26,306 bases of DNA from Gammaproteobacteria bacterium (GTDB lineage Bacteria > Pseudomonadota > Gammaproteobacteria > Pseudomonadales > M0112). Numbering within the stretch: position 1 is the first letter of the stretch; each line of letters begins with the position of its first letter. Positions 8,527 to 16,011 of the stretch are shown here, one piece after another. The position numbers were made by a program, and so were the translations under genes. Under the pieces are notes generated by a model. The model searched no databases, was not told where the DNA came from, and saw nothing but the letters and a program-made list of their open reading frames with translations. Location: assembly GCA_006227085.1 (NCBI GenBank), contig SBFY01000165.1, forward strand, positions 1-26,306. Reading direction: 5' to 3'.

Positions 8527-8555
8527 AGTGTACGAATCACCTGTCTGACCGACAA
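8527..8555 (-). promoter_or_regulatory. Candidate sigma-70 promoter of gshA
   Basis: On the minus strand TTGTCG (8555-8550) and TACACT (8532-8527) are separated by 17 bases, giving an expected start about 26 bases before the gshA TTG codon. An imperfect inverted repeat, ACCTGTC-N5-GACAAGT (8539-8557), overlaps the -35 element and could be an operator. Read by eye only. Confidence 0.5.
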
Positions 8556-8577
8556 GTGAAAAAAGCGTTACGGCAAT

Positions 8578-8808
8578 TCAGTGCTGGCGGTGGTACAGGT
8601 AACGGGTGAACTGGTTGACCGTGAGGCCGGGACGGCATTCTGACAGGCGGCAAGCCTCGGTCACCACGGCCTCGGTGACATCGATATTGAGGGCATTCAA
8701 TTGTCGCTGCAGGGCGCGGAATGCCGGCGGAGGGCCATCCGGGTGGCGATCAAATAACCCGTCAAGGCGATGCTGGCCATCCAGGTGACGCTGTATCAGT
8801 GCAAGCAT
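8578..8808 (-). CDS. Small protein of unknown function (76 aa)
   Basis: I do not recognise this 76-residue protein. It is accepted as a gene because an AGGGAG ribosome site lies about 6 bases before the ATG at 8808, the frame fills the space between two co-directional genes, and composition fits the neighbours. It is soluble, rich in Arg, Leu and His, with two Cys-free helices (residues 1-20 and 25-55) and one Cys in RLSECRPGL. The C-terminus (VNQFTRYLYHRQH) is basic and aromatic. It ends 83 bases upstream of gshA, whose candidate promoter lies in that gap. Confidence 0.62.
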   Translation of the reverse strand: MLALIQRHLDGQHRLDGLFDRHPDGPPPAFRALQRQLNALNIDVTEAVVTEACRLSECRPGLTVNQFTRYLYHRQH

Positions 8809-8897
8809 GGGCTGCTCCCTGGCAGATACTGTTCCTGAAAAAGTAGACGCCAGGATTGCTGGCCGGCGTGAACTGGCTCAAATTTATCGCCATTGCT

Positions 8898-9137
8898 TCA
8901 GTGCAATTGCTGCCAGGTGTCCCAGATCCGGTAAATCAGGTAGGCCCATACGGCGACCATCAGCGCCAGCCGGAAATTGCGCCGTGCCGGGGGGGCATGG
9001 GGTTCATCAGGGCTGTCCAGGCGCTTGATATTGAAAGACCCGCAGCCGGGGCAGCAGCCGCCAGGGAAGCCCTTTTCCGAGCAATAGCTGCAATCCTGGC
9101 ACTGGTAACCTTTTTTGGGGACGGGTTTTTGGGTCAT
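8898..9137 (-). CDS. Small zinc-ribbon protein with C-terminal membrane helix
   Basis: A 79-residue protein not assigned to a named family. The N-terminal half has a cluster of cysteines (CQDCSYC, then GGCCPGCGSF) that can form a CxxC...CxxC zinc ribbon between residues 13 and 33. The sequence then runs through a polar stretch with Pro and Arg to one hydrophobic helix at about 54-74 (LALMVAVWAYLIYRIW). This suggests a membrane-tethered zinc ribbon facing the cytoplasm, which is inference. No good ribosome site is visible before the ATG at 9137. It diverges from the lipoprotein gene at 9223, with 85 bases between them. Confidence 0.68.
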   Translation of the reverse strand: MTQKPVPKKGYQCQDCSYCSEKGFPGGCCPGCGSFNIKRLDSPDEPHAPPARRNFRLALMVAVWAYLIYRIWDTWQQLH

Positions 9138-9222
9138 ATGCGTGCAGTGTCGGCCTTGTGTAGAATGCTACCCATAATAATGCGTTATTGCCCGACTTCA
9201 TTGTTACTACAGGATTGCCCGC

Positions 9223-11154
9223 ATGTCCAAACGTTTGCTGACGGCACTGGCTGTGTCATTACTGGTCGCCTGCGCGGCCGAGGTTCCCCTGATCCCGCAG
9301 TCCGAAGTGGATGCGGCGCGCCAAGCCGGCACGCTGGGGTCTTTATACCAGCGACTGGGTACCGAGCTGGCCCGTGAGGATATCTCCAGCAAATCGCGTA
9401 GCCGCATTGAGACGCAGCGCCGCGATATTGGCGATTTGCTGGCAGCAGAGCGTGTCCAGCAGATCCAGGGCGCCCTGAAGGCCTACCCATCCCTGGTGCC
9501 ACTGTCGGTGTTGCTGGATGCCGAACAACAGGCTGAACCGGTCAAGCAATGGAGTGCCACGCGCTATGCACCGCTGATGGCCGATCTGTCGGGCAAGCGG
9601 CAGCAGACACAGGAAGCCATTGACGCACGTTTGCTGCAGCTGAATGCCCTTGGTATCGAAGACGCGAGCACCAAGATCCAGGTCTTTAATGAACTGATTG
9701 CCTTGAACGGCGGTGAAGCCGGGGCAATGTTTGAACAGCAGAAAGCCGAGTTTGTTGAATACCTGTACAGCACAGCGGTTGTTGCTGTCGAGCGGGCACA
9801 ATTTGAGGAAGCGGGCCGCTTGCTTGAACCCGTGGCAATGGTGAACCCGGATTACAAAGGCATCCGCCAATTGCAGCTGCAAGTCAATGCCAGCTTGTTT
9901 GAAAAACGTTTCTATGACGCACTTGGCCAGGGACGCCCAGAAGAGGCGTATCGCTTGTTCCTGGAGTTGGCTGAATCACCCGGCTTCGATCTTGTGCGTG
10001 ACCAGATTGCACCGACAGCTGCGGAGCTTGCCAAATATTTCGCGTTGCTCGGCGACAAGCAGCGCAAGCAAGGCAATATGCAAACGGCTTTCAATTCCTT
10101 CCGCTATGCGCGCTACATCAGTAACCACTTGGGCAAAACCGCGACTTATTCCAGTGAGGAAAAGAATTTCATTGCGGCTTTGGACAAGCAATTCGCTGGT
10201 GCCCAGAAATCAGGTGATACCGTGCTTGCCTATGGTTATTTGTTGGCGCTCGAATCACTGGATCCCTCGCACTCCTCTTTGAAGCGTCACATGCGCAGTG
10301 TGCGTGAAGCGGTGCAGGCGGAGGCTGAAATCAAGATAGCAGCCATGCCGCTCAGTAATGCCAACAAGGAGCGGGCGTATGGTGGTGGTTTGGCCTCCAA
10401 GGTCAGCCAGTATTTGCTGTCAGAGATTCCCGATGACGTCGATATTATCGAGCGGGCACAGTTTGACTCCATCCTACAGAAAGCGAAGCGCCCGGACGCA
10501 TCGACCTATTTATCGTATTACTACGTGCAAGGTGAAATCCTTGAGGCCAGTGTAGACACCTCAGAGAAACCGAATGATCGGCAAGTGCGCGTGGTGACGG
10601 AATATAGCGAAGCTCCCAATCCGGAACATCAGAAGTGGTTGGATTTATCATCGGGCGCACGACGCGAGCAGCCCGAGCCGCCGCGCATGATCAAGATCCC
10701 GAAAAAAGAAGACGTGACGATTCGTGGGACGGCCGTCAAGAAAGTGGGTGTGTTCTCGGTGATTTTCCGCCTGGTGGATCCGTTTACCTCCAAAGTGTTG
10801 TTTGTGGATTCGCTGACCGAGAAAAGCATGGAAGAAGGTGAGAACGTGCAAGGCATGGAGATTGGCGAGTTCCGGCAAGAAGCCAAATCCAGCGACCTGC
10901 CTTCTGACAGTGAAATGCTTGATGTGCTGGCGGATCGCGTGGCCGGCTTGATTGCCAATCGCTTGATTGAGGAATTCAAGCAGCCGGAGTTGCGTTACCG
11001 TGAATACGGCCAGCGTGCAATGCAGGAAGAGAAGCTGCAACCCGCGGCCATTAATTTTGGTTACGCAGCGATTCTCGCCGAGAAAAAGCAGGCTGAAGAT
11101 GCCGCCAGTGTCAGGGAAGAATTCCTGGATGCCTTGATGCGCAGCAGTCGCTGA
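9223..11154 (+). CDS. Outer-membrane lipoprotein with TPR-like and CsgG-like regions
   Basis: A 643-residue protein with a lipoprotein signal ending LLVAC (Cys17); Ala at +2 suggests outer-membrane sorting. Residues 20-365 are helical and TPR-like (for example the GRPEEAYRLFLELAES repeat). Residues about 370-585 resemble a CsgG-type domain: strand IKIAAMPLSN, then VSQYLLSEIP, the diagnostic IIERAQFDSIL, a YYYVQGEI strand, VIFRLVDPFTSKVLFVDS, and a closing helix LADRVAGLIANRLIEEF. A long charged insertion (about 440-500) interrupts the domain. The last 55 residues again look like a TPR. An AGGA site lies 9 bases before ATG 9223; TAGAAT (9161) and CATAAT (9173) are possible -10 boxes without good -35 partners. 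It is convergent with the TPR receptor kinase. The protein is not a curli exporter as such, because the rest of the csg locus is absent. The CsgG-like call is by pattern only. Confidence 0.8.
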   Translation: MSKRLLTALAVSLLVACAAEVPLIPQSEVDAARQAGTLGSLYQRLGTELAREDISSKSRSRIETQRRDIGDLLAAERVQQIQGALKAYPSLVPLSVLLDAEQQAEPVKQWSATRYAPLMADLSGKRQQTQEAIDARLLQLNALGIEDASTKIQVFNELIALNGGEAGAMFEQQKAEFVEYLYSTAVVAVERAQFEEAGRLLEPVAMVNPDYKGIRQLQLQVNASLFEKRFYDALGQGRPEEAYRLFLELAESPGFDLVRDQIAPTAAELAKYFALLGDKQRKQGNMQTAFNSFRYARYISNHLGKTATYSSEEKNFIAALDKQFAGAQKSGDTVLAYGYLLALESLDPSHSSLKRHMRSVREAVQAEAEIKIAAMPLSNANKERAYGGGLASKVSQYLLSEIPDDVDIIERAQFDSILQKAKRPDASTYLSYYYVQGEILEASVDTSEKPNDRQVRVVTEYSEAPNPEHQKWLDLSSGARREQPEPPRMIKIPKKEDVTIRGTAVKKVGVFSVIFRLVDPFTSKVLFVDSLTEKSMEEGENVQGMEIGEFRQEAKSSDLPSDSEMLDVLADRVAGLIANRLIEEFKQPELRYREYGQRAMQEEKLQPAAINFGYAAILAEKKQAEDAASVREEFLDALMRSSR

Positions 11155-11155
11155 G

Positions 11156-11181
11156 GACACCCTGCATCAAGGCAGGGTGTC
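11156..11181. terminator. Perfect 10-bp hairpin between convergent genes
   Basis: GACACCCTGC (11156-11165), loop ATCAAG, GCAGGGTGTC (11172-11181). It begins 2 bases after the lipoprotein stop. It also covers the last codons of the kinase gene, whose TGA lies in the loop. No T tract follows on either strand, so it may stall or protect 3' ends rather than terminate on its own. Confidence 0.55.
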
Positions 11182-13311
11182 GATTTCGGCACGCAGTTGT
11201 TTGATGCGCGGATTGTTGGGGATCACCCGCAAGGCTTGCGACATTAATTCGCGAGCCTTGTTGCCATCGAGGCTGTCCACCGCCGCTTGCAGCTGGGATA
11301 CCAGCTGCGTTTCCACTTTTTGCCGACCGGCTTTTGCAATGCTGTTACCCGGGTCGAGCTTCAGGACTTCGCCGTAACTCTCCCAGGCATTTTCACCGGC
11401 CGGGGCAGCCAATTGGTTGTTGGCGAGCTGGTATTCAGCAGACTTCAGTAAGCCAGTGATGCGGAAACGTGCCACCATGTCATCGGTTTTGTTGGCCTCA
11501 CGTGCTTTTGCTGCGGCGATGCGTTCAGCTTCGCGCTGTTGGCGGGCCGCATCTTCTTCTGCACTGGCGATCGACTTTTCTGCAGAGTCCAGCCCGGCAG
11601 CATCGGCGGCGATTTCACGGGCTTGTGCCAGGAAACCACGGGCACGACGGAATTCACGGCGATCCGCTGCTTCGCGCGCCATCACTACGTAGGTGGTCGC
11701 CACTTTGCGGATGCCATTCTGTGCTTCGACGTTATCCGGATCGAGCTCCAGGATTTCGTTGTATTTATCGAGAGCACTCTGGCCTGCGGGGCTGGTGAGT
11801 TGGCGTTGCTCAATGGCCTCGCCGGCCTCGGCCAGCAAGCGATCGATCAGCGGCTGCAGGCTGTCATCACGCGGTTCCGCAGTAACGGCTTGTGCTGTCA
11901 CTGGCTCGTCAGCTGCGGGAAGCGGCGCTTCAGCTGTGTTTGCGGTTGCAGCTGTTGGCATGGTCCCTGTGGTATCGCTGGCCGGCTGGGTGGGCGTACT
12001 TGCCTGTGCCATATCCGTAGTCGGTGCCGCAGCAGCGCTAGTTACCGGGGTCGTGGCAGCCTCTGGTGCGGCGGGTGTGTCACCCGTGAGAGCGGCAGTG
12101 TTATCGGTTGCAGTGGCTACCGGAGTGGCAGTTGCCGTCGTGGCTGGAGTGGTCGCTGGAACCGTGGCGGGCGAAGCCGAGGGCGCGATCGCTTCTGGCG
12201 GGGCTTCTGTGGCAGGTCCTGTACTCGCAGTGGTTGCTGGTGCAGGTAACTGGAAAGGCAAGGCCTGGCGTGCCTGCTGTACCAACGGGTGGTTAGGCAG
12301 CAGGAACAGGGCGGCCCCGATGCCAGCCAGCACGATGGTGAAGGTGCCCAGCGAAAGCCACAACAATGGGCGACCGGTTTTTTCCACTTTCTGGGTGCGT
12401 GCCGGAGTGCCTACGCGGCCAATACGCCCTGACGGGCTGGCTTTCAGGCGGCCACGTGAAGCACGGCGTGAACCATCGTCGTGCAGGTAGGCCACTTGCT
12501 CGATGGCTTCGACGAAATCACGGCCGCGCTGGTAACGATCATCCACGGATTTGGCCAGGATGGTTTCCATCGCTTCCTGGAATGCAGCGAGTTCGGCCGG
12601 CAGGGTCGGTACCGGATCCTTGATGTGCTTGATACCAATGGCAATCGGGTCTTCGCCATCAAACGGCACTTCGCCAACCAGCATTTCATAGAACATCACG
12701 CCCAGTGCATAGAGGTCAGAGCGGGCGTCCAGCTCCTGTCCGCGCGCCTGTTCCGGGCTCATGTATTTCGGGGTGCCGATCACCTTGCCAACCTGGGTCA
12801 TCTGGCGGGTGTTCTTGCTGGTGGGCTTGGCGATACCGAAGTCGGTCAATACCGCGCTGCCATCTTCACGGAACAGCACGTTGTCAGGTTTCACATCGCG
12901 GTGGATGTAACCCTTGCTGTGGGCATAGTCGAGGGCGAGGGCAATTTGTTCGATGATGCGAACCGAGTCCTCAACCGACAGGCCTTTGGCGATGCGTTCC
13001 TGCAGGTCGCCACCGGGATGGTATTCCATGGCGATGTAGTGGTAGTTATCGAACTCACCAACGTCATACACCTGGACAATATTGGGGTGGGACAGGCCGG
13101 CGACAATACGGGCCTCGCGCAGGAAGCGTTCACTGAAGGTGGGGTCGGCATTCAATGCCGGCGACATGATTTTCAGGGCCACCTTGCGGCCAAAATTCTG
13201 CTGGACTGCCAGATAGACGGTCGCCATGCCGCCCTTGCCCAGTTCGCTGATCAGCGTATAACCGGGGATATTGATGGCGACTCCGCTGGGGGGGGTGGCG
13301 TTGGGGTCCAA
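11167..13311 (-). CDS. Membrane-anchored Ser/Thr protein kinase with TPR-like C-terminal module
   Basis: A 714-residue PknB-type receptor kinase. Kinase domain residues 18-275: glycine loop ELGKGGMATV, K47 in VALKI, HRDVKPDN with D139, DFG at D157, and GTPKYMSPEQARG. One membrane helix at 315-338 (LLWLSLGTFTIVLAG). Residues 350-485 are a low-complexity Ala/Thr/Pro linker, presumably periplasmic. The remainder is helical with two copies of a module about 129 residues apart (QLTSPAG at 504 and QLAAPAG at 633, each followed by LDPxN). The start is TTG 13311, favoured by an AAGGAA site 8 bases upstream; no ATG lies before the glycine loop. It is convergent with the CsgG-like lipoprotein, which may be a partner in the envelope (inference), and paralogous to the kinase at 1-1026. 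Confidence 0.93.
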   Translation of the reverse strand: MDPNATPPSGVAINIPGYTLISELGKGGMATVYLAVQQNFGRKVALKIMSPALNADPTFSERFLREARIVAGLSHPNIVQVYDVGEFDNYHYIAMEYHPGGDLQERIAKGLSVEDSVRIIEQIALALDYAHSKGYIHRDVKPDNVLFREDGSAVLTDFGIAKPTSKNTRQMTQVGKVIGTPKYMSPEQARGQELDARSDLYALGVMFYEMLVGEVPFDGEDPIAIGIKHIKDPVPTLPAELAAFQEAMETILAKSVDDRYQRGRDFVEAIEQVAYLHDDGSRRASRGRLKASPSGRIGRVGTPARTQKVEKTGRPLLWLSLGTFTIVLAGIGAALFLLPNHPLVQQARQALPFQLPAPATTASTGPATEAPPEAIAPSASPATVPATTPATTATATPVATATDNTAALTGDTPAAPEAATTPVTSAAAAPTTDMAQASTPTQPASDTTGTMPTAATANTAEAPLPAADEPVTAQAVTAEPRDDSLQPLIDRLLAEAGEAIEQRQLTSPAGQSALDKYNEILELDPDNVEAQNGIRKVATTYVVMAREAADRREFRRARGFLAQAREIAADAAGLDSAEKSIASAEEDAARQQREAERIAAAKAREANKTDDMVARFRITGLLKSAEYQLANNQLAAPAGENAWESYGEVLKLDPGNSIAKAGRQKVETQLVSQLQAAVDSLDGNKARELMSQALRVIPNNPRIKQLRAEIDTLP

Positions 13312-13335
13312 GAACGGCTTCCTTTTTTGCGGTTC

Positions 13336-13363
13336 ATCATACCGCTACCGTGAACCCATTCAA
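13336..13363 (-). promoter_or_regulatory. Candidate sigma-70 promoter of the receptor kinase
   Basis: TTGAAT (13363-13358) and TATGAT (13341-13336) lie 16 bases apart on the minus strand, in the 57-base gap between moaA and the kinase. The match to consensus is good (4/6 and 5/6). It implies the kinase can be transcribed independently of moaA. Confidence 0.6.
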
Positions 13364-13368
13364 AGCAT

Positions 13369-14349
13369 TTAACCGCCGGTACTGTTCATGAAACGCAGGA
13401 TTTGTACTGGTTCGGCCAGGTTGAAGTGGTGGCGTTCCGGTTTTAATGCCATGGCTGAGCGGATGGCCTGTTCCAGCGCATCAGGTGCGGCAGGAGCGTC
13501 GCGCAGGATGCTTTTCAGGTCAACACTGTGCTCGTTGCCAAGGCATAACAGCAGGCGCCCCTGGGCGGTCACCCGCACGCGGTTGCACTGGCTGCAGAAA
13601 TTCTCGCTATGGGGCGAGATAAAACCGATACGACTGCGGTGGCCGGCGATCCGGTAGTAACGTGCCGGCCCGCCGGTCTGGTCGGTGGCGGGTATCAATT
13701 CCCAATGCTGTTCCAGGGTCTGCCGGATCGCATGGCTGGGCAGGAATGCTGCCTGGCGGTCACGGCCAATGTCGCCGAGGGGCATTTCTTCGATAAAGGC
13801 GATATCGACGCCCTGTTCCAGCGCAAATGCGACCAGGTCTGCGATTTCATCATCATTCTGGCCTTTCAGGATGACGCTGTTCAGGCGGATGCGCCCAAAG
13901 CCGGCCCGGCAGGCTGCATCAATGCCTTGTAATACCGGTGCCAGTTCACCGGTGCGAGTCATCGCGTGGAAGCGATCGGCTCGCAGGCTGTCCAGGCTGA
14001 TGTTCAGTTCACGCACGCCGGCATCACGAAGGGCCACGGCCTGCTGGGCCAGCTGTGAGCCGTTGGTGGTGAGGGCGAGTGTATCGAGTCCTGGCAGGCG
14101 GGCGATCTGACCGAGCAAGGGAATCACGCCCTGGCGGACTAATGGTTCGCCGCCGGTGATGCGGATCTTGCGGACACCGAGTGACACAAATGCCCGGGCG
14201 ATACGCTCGATTTCTTCCAGGCTCAGGATGTCATGGCGCGGCAGGAACTGCATGCGGTCGGCCATGCAGTAGGTGCAGCGAAAATCGCAGCGGTCGGTGA
14301 CCGATATCCGCAGATAGGAGATGGTGCGCTGGAAAGCATCAATCAGCAT
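13369..14349 (-). CDS. moaA: GTP 3',8-cyclase MoaA (molybdenum cofactor biosynthesis)
   Basis: Radical-SAM enzyme that converts GTP to 3',8-cyclo-7,8-dihydro-GTP, the first step of molybdopterin synthesis. The 326-residue protein has the N-terminal cluster motif CDFRCTYC (C21, C25, C28), GGEP at 66-69, the C-terminal second cluster cysteines C252, C255 and C269 (NFCSQCNRVR), and the conserved Gly-Gly C-terminus that reaches into the active site. I start it at ATG 14349; a longer frame begins at TTG 14376 but gives an unusual N-terminus. No other moa or moe gene is in the window, so the pathway is scattered. It follows the SGNH hydrolase gene by 33 bases on the same strand. Confidence 0.96.
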   Translation of the reverse strand: MLIDAFQRTISYLRISVTDRCDFRCTYCMADRMQFLPRHDILSLEEIERIARAFVSLGVRKIRITGGEPLVRQGVIPLLGQIARLPGLDTLALTTNGSQLAQQAVALRDAGVRELNISLDSLRADRFHAMTRTGELAPVLQGIDAACRAGFGRIRLNSVILKGQNDDEIADLVAFALEQGVDIAFIEEMPLGDIGRDRQAAFLPSHAIRQTLEQHWELIPATDQTGGPARYYRIAGHRSRIGFISPHSENFCSQCNRVRVTAQGRLLLCLGNEHSVDLKSILRDAPAAPDALEQAIRSAMALKPERHHFNLAEPVQILRFMNSTGG

Positions 14350-14382
14350 GGGGCTGCCTGCTGCCCAAGGTATCAACCGGGT

Positions 14383-15567
14383 CTAGTCTAAGTCCCGCTG
14401 GGGTGGCTGTCGAATGGTATCAAGGAAGTGCTGTGCCAGTTGCTGTGCCACGATCCGGTAACCGTCCTCATTTGGGTGCTGGTCCGGGAAAAAATAGGTC
14501 GTGCACGCATCATCCGGGCAAAGTGGGCTTGTCAGGGATTCTGCATCCAGGAAGGTCATGGAACCGTCCGAGCCCATGCTGCGGAACACCTGGTTGGCAG
14601 AGTGATAGAAGTGTTGCCGGGATGAATAGCCCAGCAATAAGAAGCTGGCGTCATGGGCCTGGCTGATATCACGGGCCATCAGGATATTCTCACGGATGGT
14701 TTTGCGTGTGTTGGTCGTCCTGGCTGGATTGGGGTCCAGATCAATCGCCGTACCATTGATGGACAAGGGGGTATGGCTTTCCAGGGGGATTCCTGTCTGC
14801 TGGTAGATTGCGAACAAAGGCGTGATATAGGCTTTGTGCAGTGCATGGATATCGTCCGGGGTCTTGCGCATGGTTTCCAGGACAGGCATTAACGGGATCA
14901 CGGTCTCACGGTAATGCAAAGCAAATTCGGTGTCTGTGTGAATGACCTGCAATCCGGGTGATCCATCCACAAACGGCTGGTACATGGCTGCCAATAATGC
15001 CTTGCCGGTCGCCAGGTCAGCATGACCGATGTGCTCAAGTGTGTGCTGCAGATCATCATGCTGGTTCAATATCCTGGCATTGCTGTTGGCGGTCAGGATG
15101 GACCACAGGCGGGGCAGCTGGAAATGATCGAGCAAAAATGCACGTATGGGACGTTCGGCCTTCAGGGAGTCCGGGTTAATGGTCGTTGTGCCGAAAAGAA
15201 AATCGTTGGCACCAGCGAGAAAAATAACGTGATCCGGCTCGGTTGCCGCCAGCATCTTGGGTAGCGATAACAGTATTTTGAAGGTCTGGGTGCCAGGGAA
15301 TCCCATATTGATGACCTGGTATTGGCCGGGAGCCTGTTCATCCAGTAACACCTGCAACTGCCCGGGCCAGGACTTTTCTTTGGGAAGGTAAAGGCCGTAA
15401 ACGTTCGAATCACCAACGCAAAGGATGCGTACGGTTTTCGGTTGTAATAAAACGGGATCATGTTGGTATTGTCGCCGGGTATACCATCCAGCCAGCTGTA
15501 GCAATACTTCTGCCATCACCAGCACGACCAGTACGAATGCGAGCAATCGGAAAGCCCGTCGTTTCAT
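14383..15567 (-). CDS. SGNH/GDSL-type hydrolase with N-terminal membrane anchor
   Basis: A 394-residue protein. An N-terminal basic stretch and one hydrophobic helix (residues 6-28, LLAFVLVVLVMAEVLLQLAG) indicate export with an uncleaved anchor. The SGNH landmarks are block I ILCVGDSN with Ser54, block II Gly in INMGFPG near 89, block III AGAND with Asn121, and block V DQHPNEDGY with Asp361 and His363. The full catalytic set is therefore present. Such proteins act as esterases or as acetyl transferases on envelope polysaccharides; which applies is not visible. It has its own extended -10 promoter in the gap to the dksA-like gene, and moaA lies 33 bases downstream. Confidence 0.87.
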   Translation of the reverse strand: MKRRAFRLLAFVLVVLVMAEVLLQLAGWYTRRQYQHDPVLLQPKTVRILCVGDSNVYGLYLPKEKSWPGQLQVLLDEQAPGQYQVINMGFPGTQTFKILLSLPKMLAATEPDHVIFLAGANDFLFGTTTINPDSLKAERPIRAFLLDHFQLPRLWSILTANSNARILNQHDDLQHTLEHIGHADLATGKALLAAMYQPFVDGSPGLQVIHTDTEFALHYRETVIPLMPVLETMRKTPDDIHALHKAYITPLFAIYQQTGIPLESHTPLSINGTAIDLDPNPARTTNTRKTIRENILMARDISQAHDASFLLLGYSSRQHFYHSANQVFRSMGSDGSMTFLDAESLTSPLCPDDACTTYFFPDQHPNEDGYRIVAQQLAQHFLDTIRQPPQRDLD

Positions 15568-15595
15568 AACCCACCGTGAATGAACACCTGGTGTG

Positions 15596-15604
15596 ATTAT
15601 ACCA
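15596..15604 (-). promoter_or_regulatory. Extended -10 promoter of the SGNH hydrolase gene
   Basis: On the minus strand TGGTATAAT gives a perfect TATAAT box preceded by TG-N, with no good -35, as expected for an extended -10 promoter. A short palindrome, ACACC-T-GGTGT, lies at the expected start point just downstream. The promoter is about 30 bases before the start codon. Confidence 0.6.
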
Positions 15605-15619
15605 GTTGCTGCATCTTAC

Positions 15620-15949
15620 TCACTGGGTTTTGGCGCATTGGGCGCAAAGGTCGGTGGTTGGCAGTGCGTGCAGGCGTGCATTTTCAATGGATTGGCCGCA
15701 ACAGCTGCATATTTCGTACTCGCCGGCCTCGATGCGTTGCAAGGCAGTGTTGATGGCAGCCAGTTTTTTCTTTCCTTCGCGATCCAGTGCGAATAGCACA
15801 TCAAGGTTTTCCAACTCCGTGGCTTGCTCGGCAAAATCTGCTGGTACGGGCTCGTCCCGGTGTAAATGGGCATCAATGCGATTGGCACGACCCAGTAATT
15901 CGTCCCGCCAGGTTTCCAGTTTGAGGCGGATGGTTTCCCGGTCAGTCAT
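15620..15949 (-). CDS. DksA/TraR-type C4 zinc-finger protein
   Basis: A 109-residue small member of the DksA/TraR family, which binds in the secondary channel of RNA polymerase and alters promoter choice. Two helices form a coiled coil (residues 3-75). The tip has DFAEQA (D38, E41, A43), close to the DxxDxA tip motif that gives DksA its activity, with Glu for the second Asp. The zinc finger uses C81, C84, C102 and C105. The start is ATG 15949, with AAAGG 7 bases upstream; the frame runs open to 16012 but without a ribosome site. It is shorter than DksA (about 150 aa). It is divergent from usp with a perfect FNR box between them, suggesting oxygen-controlled expression. Confidence 0.88.
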   Translation of the reverse strand: MTDRETIRLKLETWRDELLGRANRIDAHLHRDEPVPADFAEQATELENLDVLFALDREGKKKLAAINTALQRIEAGEYEICSCCGQSIENARLHALPTTDLCAQCAKTQ

Positions 15950-15983
15950 GGTCAGGCCTTTGTTGCGATGGTTGGTGACGTGT

Positions 15984-15989
15984 ACTATG
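15984..15989 (-). promoter_or_regulatory. Candidate -10 box of the dksA-like gene
   Basis: CATAGT on the minus strand (4/6 match to TATAAT). The predicted start near 15977 lies 41.5 bases from the centre of the FNR box at 16012-16025, the standard class II activator position, and leaves a leader of about 28 bases before the ATG. Confidence 0.5.
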
Positions 15990-16011
15990 TGCCTGCCTGG
16001 CGCCGGCGTCA

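Noticed and set aside
9159..9189. Two adjacent small inverted repeats (GTAG/CTAC and AATAA/TTATT) upstream of the lipoprotein
   Set aside because: Stems are 4-5 bp and AT-rich; too weak to claim an operator or structured RNA.
12000..12250. Repetitive-looking GC-rich DNA
   Set aside because: It encodes the Ala/Thr/Pro linker of the kinase; the repetition is irregular and explained by protein composition, not by a DNA repeat or CRISPR.
11693..13353. Long plus-strand frames opposite the receptor kinase
   Set aside because: They arise from the GC-rich, low-complexity Ala/Thr/Pro linker and the kinase domain read backwards; the minus-strand product is an obvious kinase.
14350..14376. TTG start giving a nine-residue longer MoaA
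   Set aside because: The extra residues do not match the family N-terminus, and an ATG lies at the expected place.
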